Shown: piece by piece, positions 51,024 through 60,777 of the stretch
Layout: the number at the start of each line of letters is the position of its first letter
Numbering within the stretch: the first letter of the stretch is position 1
From: Cohnella luojiensis
GTDB lineage: Bacteria > Bacillota > Bacilli > Paenibacillales > Paenibacillaceae
Assembly: GCF_004564235.1 (NCBI RefSeq)
Contig: NZ_SOMN01000009.1
Span: 62,001-126,000, forward strand
Direction: 5' to 3'
DNA: 64,000 nt
Notes under the pieces: model-generated
Databases searched by the model: none
Told to the model about the DNA's origin: nothing
What the model saw: the letters and a program-made list of their open reading frames with translations, nothing else
Translations under genes and position numbers: made by a program

Positions 51024-53420
51024 TTAATTACGAAGCGCTTTCCCCTTGGCGAGCATATGCTGCATCCGCTGCTGCGTCTTCGGCTCCCCGCACAGGCTAA
51101 GGAATGCCTCCCGCTCCAGATCCAGCATGTACTGCTCGGTCACCATCGTCCCCGATGGAACGTCCCCCCCGGCAATAACATGCGCGAGCTTACCCGCGAT
51201 CAACAAATCATGGTCGCTAATGTAACCGCTAAGTTTCATGGCATGCGCGCCGAGCTTAAGAACAGCCTTTCCGTCCGCGCCTACCACTCTGATTTTCTCT
51301 GCGGGAGCGACCTCATATCCGGATTGGACCAAACGCAAGGCCGACTGCTTGGCCTCGTAAATCACATAATCCCGATTCGCGATTACCCGATCCGTAGGCC
51401 GGAAATACCCCAGCTTCTTCGCATCGTGGGCGCTCGAGGAAACCTTGGCCATTCCGATGTTCATGAACATCTCGTTAATGAAGGGCTGCAAATCGATGTC
51501 CGGATTCGGGTTTGCTCTGCTTATCCGCAGCGCCATTTCCTTGCAGCCGCCCCCGGCAGGAATAAGTCCTACGCCGACTTCGACCAAGCCGTAATACGTT
51601 TCCGCATGGGCGCATACCTCGTCGGCCGGAAGGCAAACCTCTACGCCGCCCCCGAGCGTCATCTGATGCGGCGCCGCGACTACGGGCTTCTCGAAATGCT
51701 TAAGCTTCATCATCGTGTTCTGAAACAGCCGGATGATATTGTCGACCTCATCCCATTCCTCATCCTGCGCTTCCATGAGCAGCAGCATAATATTGGCCCC
51801 AACGCAGAAGTGGCGTCCTTCGTTCGCGATAATCAGAGCATCGTAGTTCTGACGAACCTCTTCCACGCTCTGCTGGATCATCATCAGAATATCGGAGCCG
51901 ATCGCGTTATTAGGCGAATGAAATTCCAGACAGGCCACGCCGTTACCCACGTCAATTAGACTAGCTCCGCTATTCCCGCGAATGACCTTGTTCTGTTCCT
52001 TTAAGCTTGCAAGTGAGATGATTTCCGGAGACTGATCAATCTCGCGGTATCTCCCATCATTGACATAAAGAAGCCTTGCGTTTTCTTTCCGGTAGAACGA
52101 GCTGTTTCCTGCGGCCACCCATTCCTTAACCCAGCTTGGGACGACCGTTCCTTCGGCTTCCATTCGTTCAACCGATTTTACGAGTCCGATCGCATCCCAG
52201 AGTTCGAATGGACCGAGCTCCCAATTAAAGCCCCACTTCATCGCCTTGTCGATATCGGCTATCGAACCGGCGATTTCTCCCACTTTCGCAGCGGAATAGA
52301 CAAGCGTTTTCTTCAAAATCTCCCAAGCTAGCTCAGAATACCGATCTTTTGCACCAAGCAGCGCTTTAGTCTTATTGACGGCGCCTTTGGCGGTTTTCGC
52401 GGCTTCCAGAGAGGCGGATGCCGGTTTCTTGCTTCTGGCATACTCCATGGTCGATAGATCGAGCGACAGAATATCGCTTCCCTGTTCGCCCTTGATCTTC
52501 TTGTAGAAGCCCTGTCCGGCTTTCTCGCCGATCCAGCCTCGCGATACCATATCCTTTAATACCTGAGGCGGCTCAAAAATAAACTTCTCATCGCCGCTGT
52601 CGACCTTGTCGAATACGTTGTTCGCCACATGCACGAAGGTGTCCAGCCCAACCAGATCCAGCGTCCGGAACGTAGCGCTCTTCGGCCTGCCCATAGCCGG
52701 ACCGGTAACGGCATCCACCTCCTCCACGGTAAATCCTTTGTCTACCATGGCTTGAAGGGTAACGAGCAGCCCATAAGTCCCGATGCGATTCGCTATGAAG
52801 TTCGGAGTGTCTTTGGCGATGACGACGCCTTTGCCTAGCCTTTTCTCGCTAAATTCAGCGATCCGCTTCACCAATTCCGGATCCGTATTCTCGCCGGGAA
52901 TAACTTCCATTAACTTCATGTAACGCGGAGGGTTAAAGAAATGCGTACCGAGAAAATGGGTCTTGAAATCCTCTCCGCACCCTTCCACCATTGCATTGAT
53001 GGAGATCCCCGATGTGTTGGAGCTGACGATAATACCCGGCTTCCAGTGCTGTTCGATTTTGCGAAGCAGCTCCTGTTTAACAGATAGATTCTCGACGACA
53101 ACCTCGATGACCCAATCCACATTCCGGATTTGGCTAAGGTGATCCTCGATATTGCCGGGCGTAATCCGGCTCGCAAAGGAATCATCGTATAGCGGTGAAG
53201 GCTTAAGCGTCGGAAGCTTAGCCAGTGCGCTCACGGCCAATCTATTCCGGACTGAGGGATGCTCAAGCGTTAATCCTTTGGCTTCTTCATCCGGGGTGAG
53301 CGATGCAGGCACAATATCCAGCAACAAGCTTGAAATACCGACATTAGCTAAATGTGCCGCAATGCTTGCCCCCATAACTCCTGAACCGATAACGGCGGCT
53401 TTCGTAATTTTGGCTGCCAT
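51024..53420 (-). CDS. fadN: 3-hydroxyacyl-CoA dehydrogenase/enoyl-CoA hydratase
   Basis: 798 aa, ATG behind GGAGG. The order is dehydrogenase first: Rossmann AAVIGSGVMGASIAAHLANVG, SSNTSGISINAMVEGC, THFFNPPRYMKLMEVIPG, two dehydrogenase C-terminal domains, then a crotonase-like domain from about 500 (RHFCVGANIMLLLMEA, GGGVEVCLPADEVCAHAETYYGLVEVGVGLIPAGGG). This is the FadN layout of Bacillus, reverse of the E. coli FadB order. It hydrates enoyl-CoA and oxidises the hydroxyacyl-CoA. Confidence 0.95.
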   Translation of the reverse strand: MAAKITKAAVIGSGVMGASIAAHLANVGISSLLLDIVPASLTPDEEAKGLTLEHPSVRNRLAVSALAKLPTLKPSPLYDDSFASRITPGNIEDHLSQIRNVDWVIEVVVENLSVKQELLRKIEQHWKPGIIVSSNTSGISINAMVEGCGEDFKTHFLGTHFFNPPRYMKLMEVIPGENTDPELVKRIAEFSEKRLGKGVVIAKDTPNFIANRIGTYGLLVTLQAMVDKGFTVEEVDAVTGPAMGRPKSATFRTLDLVGLDTFVHVANNVFDKVDSGDEKFIFEPPQVLKDMVSRGWIGEKAGQGFYKKIKGEQGSDILSLDLSTMEYARSKKPASASLEAAKTAKGAVNKTKALLGAKDRYSELAWEILKKTLVYSAAKVGEIAGSIADIDKAMKWGFNWELGPFELWDAIGLVKSVERMEAEGTVVPSWVKEWVAAGNSSFYRKENARLLYVNDGRYREIDQSPEIISLASLKEQNKVIRGNSGASLIDVGNGVACLEFHSPNNAIGSDILMMIQQSVEEVRQNYDALIIANEGRHFCVGANIMLLLMEAQDEEWDEVDNIIRLFQNTMMKLKHFEKPVVAAPHQMTLGGGVEVCLPADEVCAHAETYYGLVEVGVGLIPAGGGCKEMALRISRANPNPDIDLQPFINEMFMNIGMAKVSSSAHDAKKLGYFRPTDRVIANRDYVIYEAKQSALRLVQSGYEVAPAEKIRVVGADGKAVLKLGAHAMKLSGYISDHDLLIAGKLAHVIAGGDVPSGTMVTEQYMLDLEREAFLSLCGEPKTQQRMQHMLAKGKALRN

Positions 53421-53448
53421 ACGTTTTCTACCTCCTAATATAGAAAGA

Positions 53449-55578
53449 CTAGCCGAATACGGCTTGCTCTAAAATCTCAGCGATATCGCGTGCCTTTACG
53501 CTATCTTCCACCTCCTTCTGCTTAGTGCCGTCTTCAAGCATGGTGAGACAAAACGGACAGGCGCTGCTGATCATCGTCGGGTTCGTTAACAGCGCTTGCT
53601 CCGTTCTGGCCACATTAACGCGCTTTCCGGAAGTTTCCTCCATCCACATCATGCCGCCCCCCGCGCCGCAGCACATTCCGTTTTCCCGCGAGCGTTCCAT
53701 TTCAAGCAGCTCTACGCCTGGAATCGCCCTCAGAATGTTCCGCGGCTGATCATACACATTGTTGTAGCGACCTAGGTAACAAGAATCGTGATAAGTTATT
53801 CTTTCGTTCACGGCATGCTTCGGATCGAGCTTACCTTCACGAATCAACTCTTCGAGTAATTGGGTATGGTGAAGAACCTCGACCCCCTCCATCCCGAATT
53901 CGGGATATTCATTCTTAAGCGTGTTTAACGTATGCGGGCAGGCGGTCACGATTCGTTTCACGCCGTATTTCCGGAAGGTCGCGATATTTTCCTGGCATAA
54001 TTGCTGGAATAGAAGCTCATTTCCCATTCTGCGAGGGGTATCTCCTGAATTCTTCTCCTCGTTCCCTAGAATGGCGAAGCTGATTCCAGCCTCGTTCAGC
54101 AATCGCACAAGAGCTCTGGATACCTTGCGTGAACGGTTATCGTAAGAGCCCATCGATCCTACGAAGAACAGAATGTCGAAATCCGGCCTATCCTTAACGG
54201 TAGGAACGGGAATGCCGCCAATCTCCTCCACCCACTTACTACGGTCGTTCCGGCTAATGCCCCATGGATTACCTTGCCGTTCGATGTTCTGCATTGCCCG
54301 CTGTCCCTCTTGAGGGATGCTGCCTTCCATCAGAACGAGATGACGGCGGAGATCGATGATTTTATCGACGTGCTCGTTGGCTACCGGACATTGATCTTCG
54401 CAGTTACGGCAGGTTGTGCATGCCCATATCTCTTCCTCCGTCATCACTTCGCCGATTAACTCCATCTCTTGCGGCTTTTTATCCGACGGCAGCCAGGTTT
54501 CTTTCTGCCAGGCCATCGTTGGGGCGATATCTGTTATCTGTTGAGATTGCCACTCTGGATATGCACTATCTACTCTCACACTGTGTGCATTTCCCGTAGA
54601 GAAAGCCATAGCCGGCATCCAAGGCGACTTCGAAGTGATAGATGCGCCTTTCTCCGTCAGATGGTCGCGAAGCTTCACGATAAGATGCATCGGCGACAGT
54701 ACCTTGCCCGTGTTAGAAGCCGGGCAGACATTCGTGCATCTCCCGCACTCGACGCAAGCGTAGAAATCCAGCATCTGCTTCCGGGTAAAATCTTCGATCT
54801 TGCCTACGCCGAACGATTCAGCCTCTTCGTTGTCCAGATCAAGCTTCCGGAGCCGCCCCACCGGTTCGCTGCGTCCCAGAAAAATATTGATAGGCGCGGT
54901 AATAATATGAAAATGCTTCGATTGCGGGATATAGACGAGGAAAGTTAGAAGGATCAGAAGATGCGCCCACCAGAAGGTGAAAAAAGCAGCCTTCGCGCTT
55001 CCCGCCGAGAGAAAATCGAACAAAGTAGCGATGATCGAGGACACTGGCGCGTAAGCCGACGATTCATGCCCCGACCAAATCCGATGGAAACCAAGCGAGA
55101 GCAGAACCGACAACATAAGGAAGAAGATCAGGAACAGCACGATGCTCGGTTTCCAATCCTTCTTCAGACGCTTCAGCTTCTCTCCGTATCTGCGGTAAGC
55201 CGCGTACCCGGTTGCTAGCAGAATAAGCAGTACCGTAATTTCCTGCGAGAGCCCGAAAACCGCATACCCGGGAATCGGGAGCGGGTCCCCGCCCGACAGC
55301 CCCGTATAGATGAGATCAAGCGCGCCGAACTGCAGGATGATGAAGCCATAGAAAATGACAAGGTGCATGATTCCGCTCTTGCGATCTTTCAGAAGTTTCC
55401 GGTGACCTAGCCCCTGCGAGATAAGCTCCTTTACCCTCATTTTCCAATTAAAGGGCCTTTCCTCGGTTTGCCCTAGCTTCACATAGAGGTACCGATGATA
55501 AACAGCTCTATAAAACAAAGATAAAGCATACCCAACCACCAGCAAAAATAGGATGTAATGCATCCATGACCAGAACAT
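53449..55578 (-). CDS. fadF: FadF-type membrane iron-sulfur oxidoreductase
   Basis: 709 aa from ATG at 55576-55578 (MFWSWMHYILFLLVVG); the longer frame extends into the operator region. Five or six N-terminal helices (to about 245) resemble a nitrate-reductase gamma-type unit. Two 4Fe-4S motifs follow (CVECGRCTNVCPASNTGKVL; CTTCRNCEDQCPVANEHVD), then two CCG domains (ACPHTLNTLKNEYPEF; GMCCGAGGGMMW) as in heterodisulfide reductase subunits. It probably passes electrons from acyl-CoA dehydrogenase/ETF to menaquinone. First gene of the operon, facing fadR. Confidence 0.9.
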   Translation of the reverse strand: MFWSWMHYILFLLVVGYALSLFYRAVYHRYLYVKLGQTEERPFNWKMRVKELISQGLGHRKLLKDRKSGIMHLVIFYGFIILQFGALDLIYTGLSGGDPLPIPGYAVFGLSQEITVLLILLATGYAAYRRYGEKLKRLKKDWKPSIVLFLIFFLMLSVLLSLGFHRIWSGHESSAYAPVSSIIATLFDFLSAGSAKAAFFTFWWAHLLILLTFLVYIPQSKHFHIITAPINIFLGRSEPVGRLRKLDLDNEEAESFGVGKIEDFTRKQMLDFYACVECGRCTNVCPASNTGKVLSPMHLIVKLRDHLTEKGASITSKSPWMPAMAFSTGNAHSVRVDSAYPEWQSQQITDIAPTMAWQKETWLPSDKKPQEMELIGEVMTEEEIWACTTCRNCEDQCPVANEHVDKIIDLRRHLVLMEGSIPQEGQRAMQNIERQGNPWGISRNDRSKWVEEIGGIPVPTVKDRPDFDILFFVGSMGSYDNRSRKVSRALVRLLNEAGISFAILGNEEKNSGDTPRRMGNELLFQQLCQENIATFRKYGVKRIVTACPHTLNTLKNEYPEFGMEGVEVLHHTQLLEELIREGKLDPKHAVNERITYHDSCYLGRYNNVYDQPRNILRAIPGVELLEMERSRENGMCCGAGGGMMWMEETSGKRVNVARTEQALLTNPTMISSACPFCLTMLEDGTKQKEVEDSVKARDIAEILEQAVFG

Positions 55579-55606
55579 GAGCAACCGTCCCTTCGCAAAG
55601 TCATTG

Positions 55607-55620
55607 TGTAAGCCCTTACA
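55607..55620 (-). promoter_or_regulatory. cre-like site before fadF
   Basis: TGTAAGCCCTTACA is a 14-bp near-palindrome that fits cre except for the central CG (here CC). It lies 29-42 bp upstream of the fadF start; catabolite control of the fad operon is possible. Confidence 0.35.
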
Positions 55621-55655
55621 TGGTTTGCATTTAAAAAATCTTATGAATCGATACG

Positions 55656-55684
55656 TTGACAACGCCAGGTAGATTGCATAAGAT
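55656..55684 (+). promoter_or_regulatory. fadR-etfBA-fadH promoter
   Basis: Consensus -35 TTGACA (55656-55661), 17 bp, -10 TAAGAT (55679-55684). The predicted start near 55691 lies directly before the FadR operator, so FadR would repress its own operon. Confidence 0.7.
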
Positions 55685-55698
55685 TGGATTAGAAAAAA

Positions 55699-55716
55699 TG
55701 AATGACTATTCATTCA
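55699..55716. promoter_or_regulatory. FadR operator
   Basis: TGAATGACTATTCATTCA matches the Bacillus FadR consensus TGAATGAMTANTCATTCA at every position. Located between the divergent fadF and fadR operons, so it can control both in response to long-chain acyl-CoA. Confidence 0.9.
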
Positions 55717-55750
55717 GTTTTTGATTTGATTCTAGCATCGAGGTGATCGT

Positions 55751-56335
55751 ATGGCAAGTAAAAAAACGGAAAAATTTGATCGGATCATCGATGCTGCGGT
55801 TAAAGTGTTCGCCGAAACCGGTTATCATGGTTCGCAGGTTTCCAAGATTGCCCGCGAAGCCGGGGTAGCCGACGGAACCATATATTTATACTTCAAAAGC
55901 AAAGAGGATATTCTCGTATCCCTTTTCCGCGTGCGCCTTGGCGAGCTTGTAGAGAAATTTAAGGAAAGCGTGGAGGCATCGGACACCGCGGATGGAGCGA
56001 TTCGCAAAATTTGCGAGCTTCACTATCGTGAGCTTGAGAGCAATCCGGATTTTGCCTACGTTACCCAGATTGAACTCCGTCAAAGCTCGCTTGAGCTTCG
56101 CAAAGCAATAGGCCAAGCTCTCAAGCCATATATTCAATTAATAGAGGAAGTATTGGTTCAAGGAATCGAGGAAGGAACTTTTCGCCAAGGGCTTGATGTC
56201 AAATTAACGCGTCTGCTCATCTTCGGCGGAATTGACGAGGCGGTAACTTCATGGCTCATATCAGGCCGCAAATATTCTCTTAGCGCTCAAATCAATAGCA
56301 CCGTTGAGTTTTTCCTAAAGGCTCTCAAGCCTTGA
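55751..56335 (+). CDS. fadR: TetR-family fatty-acid degradation repressor FadR
   Basis: 194 aa, ATG behind GAGGTG. N-terminal TetR helix-turn-helix (IIDAAVKVFAETGYHGSQVSKIAREAGVADGTIYLYFKSKEDIL) and a helical acyl-CoA-binding domain. Close in length and sequence to B. subtilis FadR (YsiA). It binds the operator 35-52 bp upstream; long-chain acyl-CoA releases it. First gene of the fadR-etfB-etfA-fadH operon. The enoyl-CoA hydratase gene that follows fadR in B. subtilis (fadB) is absent here. Confidence 0.95.
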   Translation: MASKKTEKFDRIIDAAVKVFAETGYHGSQVSKIAREAGVADGTIYLYFKSKEDILVSLFRVRLGELVEKFKESVEASDTADGAIRKICELHYRELESNPDFAYVTQIELRQSSLELRKAIGQALKPYIQLIEEVLVQGIEEGTFRQGLDVKLTRLLIFGGIDEAVTSWLISGRKYSLSAQINSTVEFFLKALKP

Positions 56336-56375
56336 TTGACATACAGACTCGTAAGCAAAGAGAGGAGCAAACCCA

Positions 56376-57143
56376 ATGAACGTGTACGTGATTCTAAAGC
56401 AGACCTTCGATACCGAAGAGAAGATCACGATCCAGAATGGTCAAGTTTCCGAAGACGGCGTCAAATTCGTCATTAACCCTTACGACGAATATGCGGTGGA
56501 AGAAGCGATACGGATCAAAGAAGCGAGCGGAGGTCAGGTCATCGTCGTCTCCGCAGGTCCTGAGCGAAGCGCTGAAGCTCTGCGGACTGCGCTCGCCATG
56601 GGTGCAGACGAAGCGGTACTCCTCTCTAGCGACGGCATTCCTTCCGATGAATATTCCGTTTCCGTCGCGCTTGCAGCCTACTTCTCGGATAAATCTTTCG
56701 ATCTTATCCTCGGCGGCAATTTCTCCGTCGATAACGGCGCAGGTCAAGTCGCTATCCGCCTGGCCGAGCAGCTCGGAATCCCTCATGTCTCTTCGATTAC
56801 CAAGCTTGAATTGTCCAACGGAAAAGCGAGCGTAGAGAGAGACGCCGAGGGTGACTTGGAGGTATTGGAAATCTCCCTCCCTTCCCTATTCACTGCCCAA
56901 CAAGGGTTGAATGAGCCTCGTTATCCCTCGCTCCCCGGCATCATGAAAGCGAAGAAGAAGCCTTTCCATCACATTACATTGAATGAACTCGCCATTGATC
57001 CCGATTTGTTGAAGGCAAGAACCAAGCAAACCGAGATTAGCCTTCCGCCGGCAAGGATAGCGGGCCAAATTCTTCAAGGCGATCTGCCGTCGCAAGCTGC
57101 CCATCTCGTAGAACTGCTTCGCACGAAGTCTAAAGTCATTTAA
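56376..57143 (+). CDS. etfB: Electron transfer flavoprotein beta subunit
   Basis: 255 aa, ATG behind GAGAGGAG. ETF-beta features: VILKQTFDTEEKI, NPYDEYAVEEAIRIKEASGG, VSAGPERSAEALRTALAMGADEA, GGNFSVDNGAGQVAIRLAEQL, and the C-terminal LPGIMKAKKKPF. It binds AMP and, with EtfA, accepts electrons from acyl-CoA dehydrogenases and passes them to the membrane oxidoreductase (FadF). Followed by etfA after 37 bp. Confidence 0.95.
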   Translation: MNVYVILKQTFDTEEKITIQNGQVSEDGVKFVINPYDEYAVEEAIRIKEASGGQVIVVSAGPERSAEALRTALAMGADEAVLLSSDGIPSDEYSVSVALAAYFSDKSFDLILGGNFSVDNGAGQVAIRLAEQLGIPHVSSITKLELSNGKASVERDAEGDLEVLEISLPSLFTAQQGLNEPRYPSLPGIMKAKKKPFHHITLNELAIDPDLLKARTKQTEISLPPARIAGQILQGDLPSQAAHLVELLRTKSKVI

Positions 57144-57180
57144 ATCCGGGCGACATTGATATCTAAGGAGGGATCTACTC

Positions 57181-58161
57181 ATGAGCCATACGTATCTGAT
57201 TATAGCGGAGCAACGCGATGGGAAAATTCGTCAAGTCACTTTGGAAGCGCTTCAGGCAGTTCGTACAGCTTCGCGGGACGGTGACCGAATCTCGGCCGTT
57301 CTCCTCGGAAGCGAGCTTGATTCCTTGGCAAGCCATCTTTCAAGCTATCCTCTATCCGATATCCATCTCATCGATCATGACAGCTTAAAGCATTATAATC
57401 CGGAAGCTTATCTTGCGGCGCTTACTCCCCTTCTCGATTCTTTACGTCCGGACGCGATTTTCACCGGACATACCGCTTTGGGACGGGACCTCGCGCCTGC
57501 AATCGCGGCGAAGCTTCAGGCCGGCCAGCTGTCCGATGTAATCTCCATTGAGGGCACCGGAGAAGGAACGGTTTTCACGAGACCTATCTATGCGGGAAAA
57601 GCCTTCGAGAAAAAGCAATTTCAGAGCTTCCCATGGGTCGTTACCGTAAGACCGAACAATTTTCCCGCAATCGGGCCTTCCCCCTCCGGACAGCATGAAC
57701 GGATCATTAAGGTGGATTATACTCCTCCTTCATCTCTTCATACTTTAGTAAAAGACGTTGTTCGGAAAACAACCGGCAAGGTGGATCTAACGGAAGCGAA
57801 AATCATCGTTTCCGGCGGTCGAGGCGTCAAAAGCGAGGACGGCTTCAAGCCATTGGAAGAGCTGGCGAATCTTCTTGGCGGCGCGGTAGGCGCTTCTCGG
57901 GGCGCCTGCGATTCAGGCTATTGCAACTATGCGCTGCAGATCGGGCAGACCGGAAAAGTGGTCACCCCCGAAATCTATATCGCATGCGGAATTAGCGGTG
58001 CCATCCAGCATCTGGCGGGCATGAGCCAATCGCGAATCATTATCGCCATCAATAAAGATCCGGAGGCGCCTATCTTTAAGGTAGCCGACTACGGGATCGT
58101 TGGCGATTTGTTCGAGGTCGTTCCTCTTCTTACTCAAGAATTCCGGAAAGCGCTGGCTTAG
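57181..58161 (+). CDS. etfA: Electron transfer flavoprotein alpha subunit
   Basis: 326 aa, ATG with AAGGAGGG upstream. FAD-binding C-terminal half: [20 protein letters not shown]-like, [76 protein letters not shown]. Matches the Bacillus type closely. Forms the heterodimer with EtfB; its stop codon abuts the start of fadH. Confidence 0.95.
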   Translation: MSHTYLIIAEQRDGKIRQVTLEALQAVRTASRDGDRISAVLLGSELDSLASHLSSYPLSDIHLIDHDSLKHYNPEAYLAALTPLLDSLRPDAIFTGHTALGRDLAPAIAAKLQAGQLSDVISIEGTGEGTVFTRPIYAGKAFEKKQFQSFPWVVTVRPNNFPAIGPSPSGQHERIIKVDYTPPSSLHTLVKDVVRKTTGKVDLTEAKIIVSGGRGVKSEDGFKPLEELANLLGGAVGASRGACDSGYCNYALQIGQTGKVVTPEIYIACGISGAIQHLAGMSQSRIIIAINKDPEAPIFKVADYGIVGDLFEVVPLLTQEFRKALA

Positions 58162-59025
58162 ATGATGGGACCCTTCGCGAACGATCTATTACGGGACAAA
58201 GTCGTTCTCATAACCGGCGGAGCTACCGGTTTGGGCCGTGCCATGGGGGAAAAGTTTCTCGGGTTAGGGGCTAAGTTAGCCATAACCGGCAGACGCGAGG
58301 AAGTACTTAAACAGGCCTCGCACGAAATGAACTCGAACAGAAACGACATTTTCTATAAAAGCTGCGACGTTCGGGATCCCGCACAGATCCATGAGCTTGT
58401 AGAGGCGGTCCAGCAGCGATTCGGCAAAATAGATATTCTCGTTAATAATGCGGCCGGAAACTTCATAAGCCCAACGGAGCGTCTATCTCCCCGAGCGGTA
58501 GATGCCGTGCTGAATATTGTTCTTCATGGGACTTTCTATACGACTTTAGAGGTTGGAAAGCTTTGGATCGAGCAAAAGCAGAGCGGCGTCATGCTGAACA
58601 TCGTTACGACCTACGCCTCCTCCGGTTCCGGTTCCGGCTTCGTCGTTCCGTCCGCCGCAGCAAAAGCAGGGGTATTAGCCTTAACCCGATCTCTTGCGGT
58701 AGAGTGGGCCAGGTATGGCATCCGCCAAGTTGCTATCGCTCCGGGATCCTTCCCTACCGAAGGAGCCTGGTCAAGACTTTCGCCCACGCCCGAGCTGCAG
58801 GAAAAGATGATCAACCGCGTTCCTCTGAAACGCGTCGGCGATAAAGAAGAACTGGCGAATCTGGCTGCCTTCTTGGTCTCCGACTATGCGGGTTATATGA
58901 ATGGCGAAGTCGTTACCATCGACGGCGGGGAATGGCTGCAAGGCGCAGGTCAATTTAACGACCTTACCGAGGTGACCGGACAACAATGGGATGCGTTGGC
59001 GGAGATCACCCGGAAAGGGAAGTGA
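58162..59025 (+). CDS. fadH: 2,4-dienoyl-CoA reductase, SDR family
   Basis: 287 aa, ATG directly after the etfA stop. NADP-type Rossmann motif LITGGATGLGRAMGEKFLGLG, NNAAGNFISPTERLSPRAV, IVLHGTFYTT. The classical YxxxK is replaced by SxxxK (SAAAK) with a Tyr 17 residues before the Lys (TTYASSGSGSG), the dienoyl-CoA reductase type of active site. It removes double bonds at even positions during unsaturated fatty-acid breakdown. Last gene of the fadR operon. Confidence 0.9.
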   Translation: MMGPFANDLLRDKVVLITGGATGLGRAMGEKFLGLGAKLAITGRREEVLKQASHEMNSNRNDIFYKSCDVRDPAQIHELVEAVQQRFGKIDILVNNAAGNFISPTERLSPRAVDAVLNIVLHGTFYTTLEVGKLWIEQKQSGVMLNIVTTYASSGSGSGFVVPSAAAKAGVLALTRSLAVEWARYGIRQVAIAPGSFPTEGAWSRLSPTPELQEKMINRVPLKRVGDKEELANLAAFLVSDYAGYMNGEVVTIDGGEWLQGAGQFNDLTEVTGQQWDALAEITRKGK

Positions 59026-59041
59026 GAGCCTGGCAATGAGG

Positions 59042-59086
59042 AAAGCAGGCTCCTGAGGTCAGCAATTCAAGAGCCTGCTTTATTAA
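59042..59086 (+). terminator. Terminator of the fadR operon
   Basis: AAAGCAGGCTC (59042-59052) pairs with GAGCCTGCTTT (59071-59081), followed by ATTAATAAT. Eleven perfect pairs. Confidence 0.75.
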
Positions 59087-59115
59087 TAATCCGTTATCTT
59101 TTGCGGGTTTTCATT

Positions 59116-59712
59116 TTAGTCGATTTTGTTCTTCCGAAGCCATACATACACATCTCGAAGATGCTTTATTGTTGTGATTAGAAGGAGCACTAGAAATAGC
59201 CACGCCAGCCCCGAGACTGCCTTCGGAAACAGCATCATCAAAGAAAAAAACACAAAAGCTTCCGTTCGCTCCATGAACCCCGGGTTATAGTGGAATCCTT
59301 TTGCTCCTGAATTGGTGATGACATTGCCGGTTACAAGAAACGTCGTAATCGTAATAAGGATTGCTGCTAAATTGAGCGCTATCGGCAAATAAGCATCCGG
59401 ATAAACGAGTAAAAGCGCAATAATCGAAGCCCCTTCCACTACCCGGTCAAACGTGATATCCAGAATATTTCCCCATTTGGAAGGCTTGGTCATTCTGGCA
59501 AGCGTGCCGTCCACAGCATCGAGATAGCCGGATATCCAGAGAATCGCAACAGCCGCTATGGGAAAACCAAGAGAAAATACGACCCCGCTTCCTACGCCTA
59601 TCAACATTGCGATCCAGGTAATCGCATTCGCGGATAATCCGGCTGACTGCAGGATTTTTGCTCCTTTTTCAATTGCCGGTTGGATGGTGTGACGCGCATA
59701 AGAATCCAGCAC
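59116..59712 (-). CDS. CDP-alcohol phosphatidyltransferase (YnjF-like)
   Basis: 198 aa, GTG start; its SD (AAGGAGG) lies inside the end of the ATPase gene, whose stop is 3 bp upstream, so translation is coupled. Membrane enzyme with the CDP-alcohol phosphotransferase motif D65-x2-DG-x2-AR-x7-G81-x3-D85-x3-D89 (LDAVDGTLARM, GNILDITFD); the AR-to-G spacing is 7 where 8 is usual. About six helices. It transfers a phospho-alcohol from a CDP-linked donor to an acceptor. E. coli ynjF has the same linkage to ynjBCD. Substrates unknown. Confidence 0.85.
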   Translation of the reverse strand: MLDSYARHTIQPAIEKGAKILQSAGLSANAITWIAMLIGVGSGVVFSLGFPIAAVAILWISGYLDAVDGTLARMTKPSKWGNILDITFDRVVEGASIIALLLVYPDAYLPIALNLAAILITITTFLVTGNVITNSGAKGFHYNPGFMERTEAFVFFSLMMLFPKAVSGLAWLFLVLLLITTIKHLRDVYVWLRKNKID

Positions 59713-59715
59713 TTG

Positions 59716-60777
59716 TTACATCACCTCCTTCGGAAGACACCAGACATTCGAGGTTGCCAGGCGGACTCCCGTTTCCATTCCTCGTTCATAATTCGATAAG
59801 CCAAGCTGCTTGATTACGACTGATTCCCCGTTTACATTCGCCTTCACTTCCGTATATTCACCGCGAAAAGAGCAGCCCTCTATCGTTGCTTTTATAGATG
59901 ACGTAAAATCCAGTTGGAGCCACTCCGATCGAAGAACGATACGAACCGGACCATCAGGAACTCTTATACAATGAGGATGGACCTTTAAATCACCTAGAAA
60001 AGTTGTTACACGGGTTCCCTTCTTGATTCCATCTAAAACATTGTCGATTCCCATGAAGTCCGCCGTCCAGCGGTTGGCAGGCTCGTAATAGATGTTATCA
60101 AGCGTTCCCGACTGCTGTTCAGCACCATCCCGGAGTATTAAAAACTGGTCGCCAAGTGCCAGAGCTTCCTCCCTGTCATGTGTGACCATGATCATCGGAA
60201 TCTCCCACATTCGCTTTATATCGCTGATCCAGCTGCCCATTTGTCTGCGAAGCAAAGGATCCAGTTGACTGAAAGGCTCGTCCAGCAGCAGAAGCTGCGG
60301 TTCAATGACAAGAGATCTTGCCAGCGCCACACGCTGTTCTTGTCCGCCAGATAGGGAAGAAAGCGGACGTTGATAGAATCCCGTCAAACCGACTTGATTC
60401 AAGATTTCTTCCGATCTAACTCTTCGTTTATGAGAAGGCATCCCCTTAAGCTTAAGTCCGATCTCCACATTCGCTCCTACCGTGAGAAAAGGAAGCAAGT
60501 AAGTTTTTTGGAAAATCATGGACAAATTCCTTTTCTCGGGAGGAAGATGATGGATCGGTTTTCCTCCCATTATGATTTCCCCCTCGTTTGGTCTCAATAA
60601 TCCCGCAATAAGCTGTAGCAGCGTTGATTTACCGCTGCCTGACGGTCCGAGTATGACAAGCAATTTGCCCTTCTCAAGCGTAAAAGACTGCTTTCCCAGG
60701 GAAAAGGATTTCGCAGGAGCGTATTGGTATGTCAAATCCGTTACTTGCAAAAATGGCTCAGACAATCGGGTCAACAC
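59716..60777 (-). CDS. ABC importer ATPase (YnjD/PotA class)
   Basis: 353 aa, GTG start with AGGAGG 6 nt upstream, overlapping the permease gene by 20 bp. Walker A LGPSGSGKSTLL, Q-loop MIFQKTYLLPFLTV, signature LSSLSGGQEQRVALARSL, Walker B LLLDEPFSQLDPLLR, switch MVTHDREEAL. The C-terminal 120 residues form a TOBE-like regulatory domain (VLRSEWLQLDF, EYTEVKANVNGESVVIKQLG). Energises the two permeases upstream. Confidence 0.93.
   Translation of the reverse strand: MLTRLSEPFLQVTDLTYQYAPAKSFSLGKQSFTLEKGKLLVILGPSGSGKSTLLQLIAGLLRPNEGEIIMGGKPIHHLPPEKRNLSMIFQKTYLLPFLTVGANVEIGLKLKGMPSHKRRVRSEEILNQVGLTGFYQRPLSSLSGGQEQRVALARSLVIEPQLLLLDEPFSQLDPLLRRQMGSWISDIKRMWEIPMIMVTHDREEALALGDQFLILRDGAEQQSGTLDNIYYEPANRWTADFMGIDNVLDGIKKGTRVTTFLGDLKVHPHCIRVPDGPVRIVLRSEWLQLDFTSSIKATIEGCSFRGEYTEVKANVNGESVVIKQLGLSNYERGMETGVRLATSNVWCLPKEVM

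Noticed and set aside
50928-51959. Plus-strand frame of 343 codons
   Set aside because: Antisense to fadN and fadA; shadow frame only.
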